Of a stretch of 64,000 nt of DNA, positions 45,128-53,972 are shown piece after piece; the first letter of the stretch is position 1; each line of letters begins with the position of its first letter. Source of the stretch: Streptomyces broussonetiae (GTDB taxonomy: Bacteria > Actinomycetota > Actinomycetes > Streptomycetales > Streptomycetaceae); contig NZ_CP047020.1 in NCBI RefSeq assembly GCF_009796285.1, positions 558,001-622,000 of the forward strand, written 5' to 3'. Under the pieces are notes generated by a model. That model was not told where the DNA came from and did no database searches. It worked only from the letters and a program-made list of their open reading frames with translations. The position numbers and the translations under genes were made by a program.

Positions 45128-46042
45128 TCAGTACGAGCCTGTGCGGACGGGCGAGAGCCGGTAGCCGCCCTCATGGAGAACGACATGGCCGGCTGTGGGC
45201 GGTGCGAAGTGGGTGCCCAGGACGAGAGTGTCCGTGTCGGCGAGTGAGCCGAGCAGTGTCCGGCGCGAGGTCTCGGACTGCTGCGGGTCGATGTCGACGC
45301 AGGCTCCGATGGTGGGGTGGGCGAGCTGCACGGGGTGGTGAATGCAGTCGCCGGTGATCACAGCCGTCCGGCCGCGGCTGGTCAGCTCGACGGCGACATG
45401 GCCGGGCGTGTGGCCGGGCGTGGGGAGCAGACGCAGGCCCGGAACGACGTCGGCGCCCTCGGCGGGAACGTCGACGAGGTCGAGCAGCCCCGCCTCCTCC
45501 ACGGGGATCACGGAGTCCCGGAACATTTGCACGCGCGCTTCCTCCATGTCGTACCCGGCCCAGAACTCCCGCTCGGTGCGCGAGGTCAGGTATCGGGCGT
45601 GGGGGAAGGTGGGCACCCAGTCACCGCCCACCTTCTGCGTGTTCCAGCCGACGTGGTCGGCGTGCAGGTGGGTGAGGATCACCAGGTCGACCGAGTCCGG
45701 GGGGAACCCGGCGGCGGTGAGGCCCCGAAGGTAGTCGGTATCCAGGTCGTGCCAGGCGGGGTTGGCCCGCTCCTTGCCGTTGCCGATGCCGGTGTCGACC
45801 AGGACGCGCAGCCCGCCGATGGTGAACGCGAAACTGTGACTGTCGATGCGGAGGGTGCCCTCGTCGTCGGCGAAGTGGGGGCGCAGCCAGTCCTGCCCGG
45901 CAACGACGTCCGGGGTGGCGCCGGGCAGCAGCCACGGCCCGGTGGCGGGCGGCAGGGGGACCTCGTCGATGCGGTGGACGGTGACGTCGCCCACGGTCCA
46001 GGAAGGCGTGGCGGTCGGGGCGGTGGCCGGCGGAGTGCTCAT
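45128..46042 (-). CDS. metallo-beta-lactamase-fold hydrolase
   Basis: 304 residues with the MBL metal motif THLHADHVGWN, upstream LVDTGIGNGK, and the later ligands in LPTPGHTPGHVAVEL, VITGDCIHHP and GTHFAPPTAGHVV. The arrangement matches quorum-quenching lactonase-like and SdsA-like hydrolases of this superfamily. It lies 24 bp downstream of an MFS gene in the same direction, so the two form an operon. Together with the divergent amidase/AtzG-like pair, a catabolic or detoxifying role for an amide- or ester-containing compound is plausible but unproven. Confidence 0.88.
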   Translation of the reverse strand: MSTPPATAPTATPSWTVGDVTVHRIDEVPLPPATGPWLLPGATPDVVAGQDWLRPHFADDEGTLRIDSHSFAFTIGGLRVLVDTGIGNGKERANPAWHDLDTDYLRGLTAAGFPPDSVDLVILTHLHADHVGWNTQKVGGDWVPTFPHARYLTSRTEREFWAGYDMEEARVQMFRDSVIPVEEAGLLDLVDVPAEGADVVPGLRLLPTPGHTPGHVAVELTSRGRTAVITGDCIHHPVQLAHPTIGACVDIDPQQSETSRRTLLGSLADTDTLVLGTHFAPPTAGHVVLHEGGYRLSPVRTGSY

Positions 46043-46066
46043 GATCAGTCGTTCCCTTTGGTCTCG

Positions 46067-47329
46067 TTATGGAAGGTCGTCGTGTGCGCTGTGCGCTGTC
46101 CTGCCCCTTGACACGGCGAGTGCTGCCACAGCCGTGACGGCGAGCAGGGCTGCCGCGACAGCGTAGGCGTGGGCGGTGGTGCGCAGCCCGTACTGCTGAG
46201 TGGCGGCGCCCGCAGCGATGGCGGGCAGGCTCATGGAGAGGTAGCTGAGGACGTAGTAGGCGGCCAAGGTCGCGGCGCGGTCCTGGGCGGCGAGTGAGGC
46301 GAGTGTCATGCGCAACGCCCCTTGGGAGACGGCGCCGAAAGCGGTCCCGGCCAGCGCCGCGCCGCCGAAGACGGCAGGCAGGCCGGCTCCGTGCAGACCG
46401 CTCAGCGTCAAGGCCGCGGCGGGGACGACGGTCAGGCTTCCGCCGCCGGCGGCGGCGTGCGGCGCTGTGCGCCGCAGGGTCCACACGGTGAGCGCGGCCG
46501 CGGCGGTGAGCGTGAAGAAGACCATTCCACCGGCCGCCTGCGGGGCGCCGGGCGCCACGAGGTGCACGAGCGACGGCCCGAGGGAGGAGTAGAAGCCGCC
46601 CAGGGCCCAGATGGCGACGACACCGGTGCCGACCGCCAGGAGGGCACGACGCGCCGACGGTGGCACGGCGAGCCGGGGGCGCAGCGACCGCAGGGCGCCG
46701 GCGTGCGGGCGGGCCGTCTCCGCGGTGAACGTGACCGCGATCGCCTGGGCTGCGAAGAGGATCGCCAGAACGACGTACGTGATGACCGTGGGGGCGGGTG
46801 CGAAACGGATGAGGAGGGTGGAGGCCAGGACGCCGGCGGCCATGCCCGCCACCGGAGCGATGCTGTTCGTCAGGGCGGATCGGCCCGGCCGCCGGGGGTC
46901 CTCCAGGTCGAGGAGGGCCGCGCCCGCGGCACTGGTGGCCGCGCCGGTGGCCGCTCCCTGCAGGACGCGGGCGGCGATCAGTGCACCGGCGCCGTCCGCC
47001 GAGGCCAGCAGCACCATGGAGGCGGCCTCCACCAGCAGGGCGCCCACCAGGACGGGGCGTCGTCCCAGGTGGTCGGAGATTGCCCCGGTGGTGAGCAGGC
47101 CCAGCAGCAGGGTGAGGGAGTAGGCGCTGAAGACCACGGTGATGGTGAGCGCGGACAGGTGCCAGGCGTCCTGGTAGTGGGGGTAGAGCGGGGTGGGTGC
47201 ACTGGATGCCGCAAGGAGGGCGGCCAGGATCGAGGCGTTGAGCACGAAGGGCGCCGCGTGGTCGGTCCTGCAGGTGCGGACGGCTTGGTAGGGGCACTGA
47301 GCGGGGGCTCGGGGTGTGACGGTCGACAT
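46067..47329 (-). CDS. MFS transporter
   Basis: 420 residues with twelve hydrophobic segments. The characteristic loop between helices 2 and 3 is present (ISDHLGRRPVLVGALLVEAA), and the N- and C-halves are similar in layout (FVLNASILAALLAASSAPTP to LLAVTAVAALAVSRGRT). It belongs to the drug-efflux or metabolite MFS type. The start at 47329 (MSTVTP) was preferred over one five codons upstream. It heads a leftward operon with the MBL-fold gene and is divergent from the AtzG-like/amidase genes. An operator-like sequence lies in the gap. Confidence 0.9.
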   Translation of the reverse strand: MSTVTPRAPAQCPYQAVRTCRTDHAAPFVLNASILAALLAASSAPTPLYPHYQDAWHLSALTITVVFSAYSLTLLLGLLTTGAISDHLGRRPVLVGALLVEAASMVLLASADGAGALIAARVLQGAATGAATSAAGAALLDLEDPRRPGRSALTNSIAPVAGMAAGVLASTLLIRFAPAPTVITYVVLAILFAAQAIAVTFTAETARPHAGALRSLRPRLAVPPSARRALLAVGTGVVAIWALGGFYSSLGPSLVHLVAPGAPQAAGGMVFFTLTAAAALTVWTLRRTAPHAAAGGGSLTVVPAAALTLSGLHGAGLPAVFGGAALAGTAFGAVSQGALRMTLASLAAQDRAATLAAYYVLSYLSMSLPAIAAGAATQQYGLRTTAHAYAVAAALLAVTAVAALAVSRGRTAHSAHDDLP

Positions 47330-47350
47330 GGGACTCCGCAGCACTAAACG

Positions 47351-47403
47351 CTATTGGTTTGCTTTAAGTCACCGTAGACCCTACAGTCACCTAACGCAAA
47401 CCC
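47351..47403. promoter_or_regulatory. operator-like site 1 (TTTGCTTTAAG with inverted partner)
   Basis: TTTGCTTTAAG at 47358-47368, preceded by ACGCTAT, is repeated almost exactly before the TetR gene (49292-49302, preceded by ACGCAAT). Here GGTTTGC (47356-47362) also has an inverted copy, GCAAACC (47396-47402). The site lies between the divergent MFS and AtzG-like genes. Binding by the TetR protein at 49312 is inferred. Confidence 0.65.
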
Positions 47404-47454
47404 TTGGCTTTTGGGCTGGAGGGTGCGCTCCGCCACTTCAGCCGGAGGAGAGAG

Positions 47455-47670
47455 ATGTCCATGTCCGCCGCAGAGTTCACCCCGCCGGAGGCGGCCCGCT
47501 GGACCGCCCGCGCCGGGCTCCAACTACCTGCCAGCCGCCACGCCGCGGTCGCGGCCACCGCCAACCACATCCGCTCCGTCGTCGCGGTCCTGCGGGAGCT
47601 GGACCTCGGGGACACCCCGCCCGCCCCCGCCTACCGCGCGGGACAGGAGAAGCACGATGCAGCCGTATGA
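47455..47670 (+). CDS. AtzG-like (DUF4089) protein
   Basis: 71 residues from the ATG at 47455, with GGAGGAG seven bases upstream. The helical sequence ARAGLQLPASRHAAVAATAN, then VVAVLRELDLGDTPPAPAYR, matches the GatC-like DUF4089/AtzG family. These are small subunits that stabilise AtzE-type amidases in the cyanuric-acid pathway, by analogy with GatC in the GatCAB complex. Its 3' end overlaps the start of the amidase gene by 14 bp, which fits a two-subunit enzyme. Confidence 0.75.
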   Translation: MSMSAAEFTPPEAARWTARAGLQLPASRHAAVAATANHIRSVVAVLRELDLGDTPPAPAYRAGQEKHDAAV

Positions 47671-49048
47671 ACTGTCCCTGACCGCAGCCGCCGACGCGAT
47701 CCGGCAACGGCAGCTGTCCCCCGTCGAGCTGACGGACTCCGTCCTTCGGCGCGTCGCCCAGGCGGAGCCGCACCTTCAGGCCTATGTCAGCGTCACCGCC
47801 GAGCACACCCGCCGGGCCGCGCGTGCGGCCGAACGCGACATCGCGGCAGGTCGTCACCGCGGCCCACTGCACGGCATCCCCATGGGACTCAAGGACCTGA
47901 TCGACGTCGCCGGCACAGCCACATCGGCCAGCTCCCGGGTCAGAGCCGGCCATCGGGCGCAGGCGGACAGCACCGTCGCCGCGCGCCTGGAGGAGGCCGG
48001 AGCCGTCCTGGTCGGCAAGACCCATACCCACGAGTTCGCCTACGGGTTGACCACCCCGCAGACCCACAACGCCTGGGACCGGAGCAGGGTCGCCGGCGGC
48101 TCCAGCGGCGGATCAGCCGTCGCCGTGGCCTCGGGCATGGCGACCTTCGCCCTGGGCACCGACACGGGCGGGTCGATCCGGGTGCCCGCCGCGCTCAACG
48201 GGGTCGTCGGCCTCAAGCCGACCTACGGCCTCGTACCCCGTCACGGCGTCACGTCCCTGTCCTGGTCACTGGACCACGTCGGCCCGATCGCCCGCACCGT
48301 CGAGGACGCGGCCGTGGTCCTGACCGCCCTGGCCGGACACGATCCCCGCGACCCCGCCTCCCTGACCACACCCGTCAGGGACTACCGGCCGGACGCAGGC
48401 ACGAACCTGACGGGGCTGCGGGTCGGCGTGCCACGCAACTACTACTTCGACCACATCGGCCCGGAGATCGAAGCCTCCGTCCGGCGTGCCATCGACCAGC
48501 TCCAGGCCCTCGGCGCACGCATCGTCGAGGTCGAGATCCCCATGACCCGCTACGTCCAGGCCACCCAGTGGGGCCTGATGGTGCCCGAGGCCACCGCCTA
48601 TCACGAGGCGACTCTGCGCACGGTCCCCGAGCTCTACCGGGACGACGTCCGCATCCTCCTGGAGGCCGGCGAACTGATGCCCGCCGGTGACTACCTGCGC
48701 GCCCAGCGCTCCCGCACCCTCATGCGGCAGGAATGGGCCCGCATGCTGCGGGAGGTCGACGTGATCGCCGCCCCCTCCGTCCCCGCAACCGCCGTCGAGG
48801 CCGGCCAGGAGACGATCACCTGGACCGACGGCACCGTCGAGAGCGTCTCCGACGCCTACGTACGCCTGTCGTCCCCCGCCAACATCACAGGAGTGCCGTC
48901 CTTGTCCCTACCGGTGGGCCACGACACGGCGGGCCTGCCGATCGGCATGCAACTCCTCGGGCGACCGCTCGGCGAGAGCACGCTCCTGCGCGTCGGCCAC
49001 GCCTACGAGCAGACCCAGCCCGCCCGTGACCTCGCGCACGCCGCATGA
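47657..49048 (+). CDS. amidase signature family hydrolase (AtzE-like)
   Basis: 463 residues with the amidase-signature Ser-cisSer-Lys triad: the lysine in MGLKDLIDVAG, and the two serines in RVAGGSSGGSAVAVASGMAT with DTGGSIRVPAALNGVVGLKP. GTATSASSRVRAG and a complete C-terminus (PLGESTLLRVGHAYEQTQPA) make it full length. Together with the overlapping DUF4089 gene it resembles AtzE-AtzG, which deaminates 1-carboxybiuret. The local genes (MFS, MBL hydrolase, TetR) do not include the rest of that pathway, so the real substrate is open. Confidence 0.9.
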   Translation: MQPYELSLTAAADAIRQRQLSPVELTDSVLRRVAQAEPHLQAYVSVTAEHTRRAARAAERDIAAGRHRGPLHGIPMGLKDLIDVAGTATSASSRVRAGHRAQADSTVAARLEEAGAVLVGKTHTHEFAYGLTTPQTHNAWDRSRVAGGSSGGSAVAVASGMATFALGTDTGGSIRVPAALNGVVGLKPTYGLVPRHGVTSLSWSLDHVGPIARTVEDAAVVLTALAGHDPRDPASLTTPVRDYRPDAGTNLTGLRVGVPRNYYFDHIGPEIEASVRRAIDQLQALGARIVEVEIPMTRYVQATQWGLMVPEATAYHEATLRTVPELYRDDVRILLEAGELMPAGDYLRAQRSRTLMRQEWARMLREVDVIAAPSVPATAVEAGQETITWTDGTVESVSDAYVRLSSPANITGVPSLSLPVGHDTAGLPIGMQLLGRPLGESTLLRVGHAYEQTQPARDLAHAA

Positions 49049-49291
49049 ACGAATGACGAAGCCCGGCAGCAGCACTCCGACCGGCTCGACAGCGCCGCCG
49101 GCTCCACCTGAAGCAAGAGGAAGGTGCCCGACAGCTCTGACACAGCCGTCGGGCAGCCGCCCGCCCTCGACGAGGGAGCCTGCACGGGCGCGTACCGAGG
49201 CGGCACGGAAGAAGACGACACACGAAGGGAAGGCCGCCGGAGGGTGGCCCGTTGGTCACACAGGGGTGCACGGATCGCTAGACGCAATGTC
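49049..49291. other. intergenic region between amidase and TetR genes
   Basis: No gene seen. The end of this region forms the promoter area of the TetR gene. Confidence 0.5.
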
Positions 49292-49302
49292 TTTGCTTTA
49301 AG
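49292..49302. promoter_or_regulatory. operator-like site 2 (TTTGCTTTAAG)
   Basis: An exact 11-bp match to site 1 at 47358-47368. With ACGC(A/T)AT seven to twelve bases upstream in both places, the shared stretch is about 21 bp. It ends 9 bp before the TetR start codon, so binding would block its own transcription. Confidence 0.65.
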
Positions 49303-49311
49303 GTGGGTCCC

Positions 49312-49902
49312 ATGAGCAGGCAGATGGTGCGCCCCGGTGGGCGCAGTGCCCGGGTCCAGGCGGCAGTGCACGCCGCCGTGCGCGAACTCGCCTCGGAGGT
49401 GGGCCGCGACGCGCTGACGGTACCGATGATCGCCCAGCGCGCGGGGGTGACCCCGTCGACCATCTACCGTCGCTGGGGGGACCTGCAGGAGTTGTTGTCG
49501 GACGTGGCGGTCGAGCGGTTGCGGCCGGACACCGCACCCGGGGACCACGGTGCGCTGCCCTCCGATCTGGCGGCCTGGGCCGAACAGTTCCTCGACGAGA
49601 TGTCCTCCCCCTCCGGCCGCGCCTACATCCGCGACGCCCTGCTCGGCGACCCGGACGGCGGCAACGCCGGTCTTTGCTCCGCCTACGCCGCCGAACAGGT
49701 CGACGTCATCCTCAGCCGCGCGACCGCGCGCGGGGAGGAGGCACCGGGCGTCGAGACGGTCATGGACCACGTTGTGGCCCCCCTGATGTACCGCATCCTC
49801 TTCCGTCCGGACGGACTCGACGCCGCGTACGCCCGCCAACTCGTGGCAGCAGTCCTCGTCCCGACGGCCGATCACCGGGAGGAGAAGCTGCATGATCAGT
49901 GA
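49312..49902 (+). CDS. TetR-family transcriptional regulator
   Basis: 196 residues. The N-terminal TetR domain is clear (VQAAVHAAVRELASEVGRDA, then VPMIAQRAGVTPSTIYRRWG and DLQELLSDVA); the C-terminal ligand-binding part (LAAWAEQFLDEMSSPSGRAY, then MDHVVAPLMYRILFRPDGL) is of the common TetR_C type. Translation may be leaderless. It shares an operator-like sequence with the MFS/AtzG-like gap, so it probably controls both divergent units as well as itself. Confidence 0.9.
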   Translation: MSRQMVRPGGRSARVQAAVHAAVRELASEVGRDALTVPMIAQRAGVTPSTIYRRWGDLQELLSDVAVERLRPDTAPGDHGALPSDLAAWAEQFLDEMSSPSGRAYIRDALLGDPDGGNAGLCSAYAAEQVDVILSRATARGEEAPGVETVMDHVVAPLMYRILFRPDGLDAAYARQLVAAVLVPTADHREEKLHDQ

Positions 49903-50290
49903 CCAGAGGTGGGGTGGTCGTTGATCACGCGGTGCAGCGGGCGTTGACGAGGCCAGGACAGGTGGCAGAGCACCGCGTCCACGGAGCTGGGCGCGGGATG
50001 GGCGTGGCACCGCCGTCGGCCGGTCGTCGAGAGGATGCGGAGTACTCGCGACCCCGCATTCGGAAGCGTGTGTGCCGCAAGGCGCATGACCGTGACAGGA
50101 CTCGCTCGAAGCGGATGACCCTTTCGACGCTGAACGCGCCCGGCTCGGTCCGCACCAAGGCCCGGCAACGCCGACGCGAGCGCAGCGGTCGCGTCATACC
50201 TGTGGCCCGTAAGCTGCGCTTACCAACGAGACCTCCAGATGAGGCAGTTGTCTGGGGTTGAGCTGAGGAGCCGCAGAACGTACGGCTCGA
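49903..50290. other. intergenic region without recognisable gene
   Basis: About 390 bases between the TetR gene and the truncated minus-strand gene. Frames on both strands are Arg-rich and carry no motif. Confidence 0.4.
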
Positions 50291-51094
50291 TCAGGATGTG
50301 GAGGCGAGCAGTCCCAGGTCGAACATGGCGTTGAGGTTGCCCTGGTCCGCCTCGTCCTGCCAGGCGGCGCGGGCCACGTCCGGGTAGCCCGCCTGCTCGG
50401 CGTTGAAGCCGATCTGCCGACGCGCCCCCAGGTCGGCCGCCGCGACCATCACCGGCCAGACCTCCGGCGGAATAGTGCCCCAGTTGATGTCCAGGTGGCC
50501 GGCGAGGACATCGGAGGCCCGGTAGGCGTCGACGCGGCCCATGGCCTGCCCGTACGGGCTCAGCAGCGCGATTTCGGTGTGCGGGAAGACGGGTTCGCAC
50601 GCCCACGCGAGGGCGTCATCGAACCAGGCGCCGTCCGCCGCGGCCCGCTGCCTTCCGTTGAGGAACGCGGGCGCCACCGCCTCCAGGAAGCCGGCGGGCA
50701 CAGTGAGCCGGTGCCCGGCGCTGCGGGCGGTGACGGCCGCCGTGATCAGCGCCTTGCCGCATGGCTGGTCGGCGGTGTTCCAGCGGTGCAGCAGTTCCGG
50801 GACACCGGCGAGGGCCTGGGGCAGGCTGAAGTCGCCTTTGTGCCGTAGCGCGTTGGCGATACGCGGGTCGATGGCGGCCGCGGCCGCGGCTCGCTCCCAC
50901 TCGGCCGACCGGAACGCCGCGAGGTCGAACCGCTGGGCCATGGCGAGTACCTCGCGGGCGTTGCGGGAGGACGCGCGGACCTCCTCCAGGAGGCTCCCGG
51001 CCGGGTCGTCGCCGCGGCCGCCGCCCTCGGGCCCCGGGCCGACCGCGCGCAGCCGCTCGTAGACGTCCGGCCACATGGTGCCGACGATGATCAC
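50291..51094 (-). CDS. C-terminal remnant of a large repeat-containing protein
   Basis: 267 residues are counted from GTG 51094, but the same frame is open upstream to about 51220 with conserved-looking sequence (SSALVGLAPLAATTVRGLL), so the real protein was longer and is N-terminally truncated. VIIVGTMWPDVYERL, DPRIANALRHKGDFSLPQAL and NTADQPCGKALITAAVTARS are familiar from large actinobacterial proteins that combine an NTPase domain with tetratricopeptide or Sel1-like repeats. The end (EQAGYPDVARAAWQDEADQG, then NLNAMFDLGLLAS) is a Sel1-like repeat. Such proteins often take part in signalling or defence; this copy lacks any NTPase motif. Confidence 0.55.
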   Translation of the reverse strand: MIIVGTMWPDVYERLRAVGPGPEGGGRGDDPAGSLLEEVRASSRNAREVLAMAQRFDLAAFRSAEWERAAAAAAIDPRIANALRHKGDFSLPQALAGVPELLHRWNTADQPCGKALITAAVTARSAGHRLTVPAGFLEAVAPAFLNGRQRAAADGAWFDDALAWACEPVFPHTEIALLSPYGQAMGRVDAYRASDVLAGHLDINWGTIPPEVWPVMVAAADLGARRQIGFNAEQAGYPDVARAAWQDEADQGNLNAMFDLGLLASTS

Positions 51095-51407
51095 GGGCGG
51101 TGCGGCTTCGGTGAGCAGGCCCCGTACCGTCGTGGCGGCCAGCGGAGCCAGGCCGACCAGGGCGGACGATTCCTGTCGTGCGTCCCGGCGGGTGGCTGTC
51201 TTGCGCGATGCCGCTGAACCGGCTCGTCAGTACCTCAGAGGGCGGAATTTCGGCCACTGCAGCTTCAGGTCGCCCACCTCAAAGGAGCCGTCTCGCGAGA
51301 CATGTACGTCACGAAGAACACCAGCACGGCCACCTCGTTCCCCGCGCCGCCGGCGACGGCCTCGCCCTTCCCTGGACCGACCCCACCCGCGAACAGGAGC
51401 CCACCCC

Positions 51408-51870
51408 ATGAATCGTCCCTCCCTCTTTCGCCGCTGCGCCAACGCGCCCGGCGCCCCCCGAGGATCGAGCGTCGTCGACGCAGTCCGCACGATGTTCGCC
51501 GCCCGCAACAACCGGCGGCCGTGGACGCCGAGCCGCAACCAGGACGTCGCCGTACGCGTCGACCCGTTCATCGAGCGCGCGCACCCCCTCCCCGGGCGAC
51601 GACCACGGCCCCGACCCGATCGCCGTCGCCCTGGTCCGCCCCGATGCCCTGCACGCCGAGGCCTACCTCCACGGCGACAAGCTCGGCTACACCACCAAGG
51701 GTTGGCCGCGCTGCGAGACGGCCACGATCCTCGGCATCCGGCAGCCCGCCTACGCGATACTCCCCCACGCCGTCACCGGCCTGCCCCCTCCCCAAGAACG
51801 TCGGCGTGATCCCCGCCCACTACGGCGTCCACGTCGAAGCCCGTCGCAGCGACAACACCGGCTTGGACTC
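51408..51870 (+). pseudogene. frameshifted hypothetical protein
   Basis: From ATG 51408, VVDAVRTMFAARNNRRPWTP, then NQDVAVRVDPFIERAH, is followed after a shift near 51590 by GPDPIAVALVRPDALHAEAY, then LHGDKLGYTTKGWPRCETAT and GIRQPAYAILPHAVTGL. A single-base error would join them into one protein of about 140 residues. No family recognised. Confidence 0.4.
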
Positions 51871-51953
51871 ATGTGACGATCCGTCGATGGATGTCACCAC
51901 GCTTGTGTAATATCCAAATGCGGTCACTGGTCATTACTCGGAGAGGTGTCTGG

Positions 51954-52586
51954 ATGCTGGAACTCGCGCGCTCATGGGTCGACGGATGGACCGTCTCGCG
52001 GGGAGCACCGAAGCCGGTGGACGAGCCGTGGGGGCTGAGCATCCGGGTCGGGCTGCCGGCCCAGGCGGTCCGTCACGTCCTGCTCGACGCCGATGTCGAG
52101 ACCGCCCGCGGACTCGTCGCCGCAATCACCGAACCGACCACCTGCATCAAGGCCTTTCTGGAACCGGACGTCATGGAGCCGTGGTTCTCGCCCGAGTGGG
52201 AGCCGACCGATCCCGGCTTCCTGATGGCCGCCGACCTGCGCCCGTCCGCCGTGCGCGTGCCCGGCGGTTACACAGCCACCACCGAGACCGCCGACGATGT
52301 CACAAGCGTGCGCATTCTGACCGCCGACGGGAAGCTCGCCGCGCGCGGTCAAATCGGCCTGACAGGCACCGCCTGCGTCTTCGACCAGATCATCACCGAG
52401 GAGGCTCACCAGCGCCTCGGCCTCGGGACGGTCGTGATGGGCACACTCACCAACGCGGCCATCGAGAACGGTGTGGCCACCGGCCTCCTGGGCGCGACCG
52501 TCCAAGGCCGGGCGCTCTACGAAACGCTCGACTGGAAGGTCCTCGCACCGCTGACCGGCTTCATTCACAGGCCCGTCGCTCCCTGA
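51954..52586 (+). CDS. GNAT-family acetyltransferase-like protein
   Basis: 210 residues from the ATG at 51954, with GGAGAGG upstream. The C-terminal half has the GNAT acetyl-CoA-binding pattern: ACVFDQIITEEAHQRLGLGT followed by VVMGTLTNAAIENGVATGLL, where the QRLGLGT loop is motif A. The C-terminus GRALYETLDWKVLAPLTGFI is typical. The N-terminal half (RSWVDGWTVSRGAPKPVDEP) is less conserved. Substrate unknown. Confidence 0.85.
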   Translation: MLELARSWVDGWTVSRGAPKPVDEPWGLSIRVGLPAQAVRHVLLDADVETARGLVAAITEPTTCIKAFLEPDVMEPWFSPEWEPTDPGFLMAADLRPSAVRVPGGYTATTETADDVTSVRILTADGKLAARGQIGLTGTACVFDQIITEEAHQRLGLGTVVMGTLTNAAIENGVATGLLGATVQGRALYETLDWKVLAPLTGFIHRPVAP

Positions 52587-52681
52587 ATCGCCACCCGGGT
52601 CCCGGAACGGTTCCACGTGCCAGGGGGCGAGTTGCGGCGACACATTCAACAGGTCTCCGGTCTTCGCATGCACAGCGGTAG

Positions 52682-52912
52682 CTAGGGAGTCGAGATCGCT
52701 GCTTCACACACCGACCACGGACTCCCGGGGCCGAAGGTGGTCCCGGGTCGGCCCCTCACCTTGCACCGCGGCGAACAGAACACCGCGTCCGAGCAGTGGT
52801 CGACGCCGGCCATCCACCGAGCCCCGCGCTCCGGGCACTCCACCTCGCCCATGCCGCCCTGAACGGCCGCCAGGCGCCGGCCCAGCCTCCGTTCGCGGGA
52901 TGCTAGAACCAT
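52682..52912 (-). CDS. small zinc-ribbon-like protein
   Basis: 76 residues beginning MVLASRERRLGRRLAAVQGG. It has a cysteine cluster (GEVECPERGARWMAGVDHCS, then DAVFCSPRCK) typical of short streptomycete zinc-finger proteins that recognise their own end as CxxC...CxxxC. Here the first knuckle lacks its second cysteine (CPERG), so metal binding may be impaired. Function unknown. Confidence 0.45.
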   Translation of the reverse strand: MVLASRERRLGRRLAAVQGGMGEVECPERGARWMAGVDHCSDAVFCSPRCKVRGRPGTTFGPGSPWSVCEAAISTP

Positions 52913-53765
52913 CCGCATGCGAGTCCCGGCACGCACAGCACGGCCAACCCGGCCAGCGCGCATGCGACGGGGGACACAACCACGACCAGCACCACGGGTA
53001 TCAGGAACGCGTCGAGAGACGTGTCCGTGGTGTTCCCCTCGCCGGGCACCGCCCAGACCGTGCGGCTCGGTCTGGGCTTCTCCGTGCTCTCGTGGTACCG
53101 CACGCGCCCCTGCACATCGGTGAACTCATAGACGTGGACGGTCGAGGTCGTGGTTCGGTAGGAGTGGCTGGAGGCGTTGTAGGCACGGTGGTGCGCATCT
53201 CGGCGTTCACATAGCGGGCCTCGAAGTGGACGCCGTGCCGCCACGCCCGCCACATGTTGCTCAGGAGACTGACGGCGCCCAAGAGCATCGTGCCGGTCGC
53301 CAACCAGAGGGCGAGGCCCATCACGGTCACCAGGGCCGCTGCGCCACGGTGGACGGACAGCAGGTATACGAACTGCGTGAGGCAGACCGCCACCAGTCCG
53401 CCCGCCGACCACCATACGGCCACAGCGCTCCGCACCTTCTCGGGCGTGGCAGAGACCGCCTCCACTGCCGTGGCGGGCGCCAGGTGGCGGTTGACGGCAG
53501 TCGCGAAGGCGACGGCGTCGTTGCTTCTGCAGCGCAGGACGAACACCGACGGTTTCTCGGACTCGGGGACGGTGGACTCGACACGCAGGGTGTACCTCAG
53601 GCCGCGTTCACGCACGGCCGACACCCTGAGGACAGAGCCGTACGGGATGTGGTGCAGGACGGCCCCTCCCCGTTCCCACGCGATCCCGGACTCGGTCAAC
53701 CGTCCTGTCGTACGACCAGACCGGGCGACCACTGCCGGCGGTGTTGCGGATGCGGAACTCGACAT
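52903..53765 (-). pseudogene. DUF3592-like membrane protein with a frameshift
   Basis: From 53765, a soluble N-terminal part (GAVLHHIPYGSVLRVSAVRE) is followed by two membrane segments (AGGLVAVCLTQFVYLLSV and VMGLALWLATGTMLLGAVSL). The DUF3592-type RYVNAEMRTTV then loses frame near 53185. The next frame continues YNASSHSYRTTTSTVHVYEF, then TDVQGRVRYHESTEKPRP and a last helix FLIPVVLVVVVSPVACALAG. One base change would restore the whole protein, so a sequencing error is possible. Confidence 0.55.
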
Positions 53766-53972
53766 GGCTGCGCCCTTCCCCCAGTGCTTGGCCCCAGCGC
53801 GGCGGGCTGCTCGTCGCCAGCGGCGTTCCCCAAGCGGCAGCTGCCACTGAACGGCGGTGCGTTGGCCTCTTGCTCGTGGCGCCCGGCCCGGAGTTCAGGG
53901 ACCCGCAGAGTCATCACTGAACCGTGCACGGCTCCCCAGCGGAGATCACGTGGCCCACTCCGTCCAAGCGGA

